Shown piece by piece: positions 47,521 to 47,631 of a stretch of 47,631 bases of DNA. Source of the DNA: Neisseriaceae bacterium PsAf (GTDB lineage: Bacteria; Pseudomonadota; Gammaproteobacteria; Burkholderiales; Neisseriaceae); the NCBI GenBank assembly GCA_017114885.1, contig WNLJ01000024.1, positions 1 through 47,631 of the forward strand. The letters run 5' to 3'. The notes beneath the pieces were generated by a model. It searched no databases, had not been told where the DNA came from, and was given only the letters and a program-made list of their open reading frames with translations. A program made the position numbers and the translations under genes. Position 1 is the first letter of the stretch, and each line of letters opens with the position of its first letter.

Positions 47521-47631
47521 TTAAAAAAATCTTCAACCTCTTTTTTTACTTCGTAAATTTCTAACTCATCTTCGGGTACCCATTTCTCTACCGATCTATC
47601 CCTATCATCTACTTTAAAACCATTTGCTCTA
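47511..47631 (-). CDS. Second immunity-like gene, 3' end only (cut by window edge)
   Basis: The last 40 codons of a gene running in from beyond the right edge. Its protein end reads VEKWVPEDELEIYEVKKEV followed by EDFFNLN, nearly identical to the end of the first immunity-like gene (VSEDELEIYEVKKEVDNFF). It ends at 47511-47513, overlapping by a few bases the open frame of the toxin cassette. Confidence 0.65.
   Translation of the reverse strand, partial: RANGFKVDDRDRSVEKWVPEDELEIYEVKKEVEDFFNLN
47541..47631. repeat. Direct repeat, copy 2 (cut by window edge)
   Basis: Partner of the repeat at 46772-46862, spaced 769 bases away. The near identity indicates a recent duplication or ongoing gene conversion of the immunity gene. 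Confidence 0.9.

Noticed and set aside
1-47631. CRISPR arrays, tRNA genes, prophage and Neisseria-type uptake sequences (GCCGTCTGAA)
   Set aside because: I looked for regularly spaced repeats, T-arm motifs, phage genes and the uptake sequence while reading and found none; a computed search would be needed to exclude tRNAs or variant uptake words.

Overview
The window is AT-rich bacterial chromosome from a Gram-negative proteobacterium (lipoproteins with lipoboxes, beta-barrel autotransporters, a DsbA-type periplasmic thiol oxidoreductase, UbiK, short PutA without a DNA-binding domain). The order ubiK-comM-SPOR protein-dsbA-uppP resembles what I recall of Neisseria, so a host-associated betaproteobacterium near Neisseriaceae is my best guess; a gammaproteobacterium cannot be excluded. 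The chromosome appears to be undergoing gene decay.

Layout. 1-115: a leftward rRNA operon promoter and leader (TTGCAA - 17 - TATAAT, hairpin, boxA); the rRNA genes lie outside to the left. 242-2221: two leftward Sel1-repeat lipoproteins. 2649-7795: leftward putP-putA (proline uptake and oxidation to glutamate). 8251-10233: a third Sel1 lipoprotein and an Old Yellow Enzyme reductase. 10234-11245: no intact gene, but a decayed IS30-type transposase. 11246-11518: a small secreted protein. 11809-17690: glutamate synthase, with gltB full length but broken by two frameshifts and two nonsense codons, and gltD intact. 17718-18793: a frameshifted small membrane protein and a guanine-deaminase-like gene frameshifted near its 3' end. 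18978-19394: a probable ribosome hibernation factor. 19797-22609: feoABC ferrous iron uptake.

22674-31290: a cytosolic serine hydrolase convergent with metG, then metF-pgeF, then ygfZ, two tandem DUF4442-like hotdog proteins and katA. 31340-31813: greA with a strong promoter and a hairpin in its leader. 32346-35753: ubiK, comM, SPOR protein and dsbA, closed by a strong terminator. 35823-38560: uppP-argB-galE, tightly packed. 38564-41722: a MutT-type Nudix protein and relA, followed by the C-terminal remnant of an ornithine cyclodeaminase.

42297-46689: two tandem GDSL-family autotransporters. Both keep the catalytic Ser and the Asp/His block but have lost the block III Asn. 46751-47631: a polymorphic-toxin style array on the minus strand: an immunity-like gene, a start-less toxin C-terminal cassette coupled to it, and the end of a second, nearly identical immunity gene running off the window. 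This surface/secreted region at the right end is the most unusual part.

How it fits together: proline import and oxidation (putPA), a dead gltB and a dead ornithine cyclodeaminase suggest a cell that takes glutamate-family amino acids from its surroundings. Iron uptake, catalase, disulfide chemistry and secreted lipase-like proteins fit life on or in a host. This lifestyle reading is inference.
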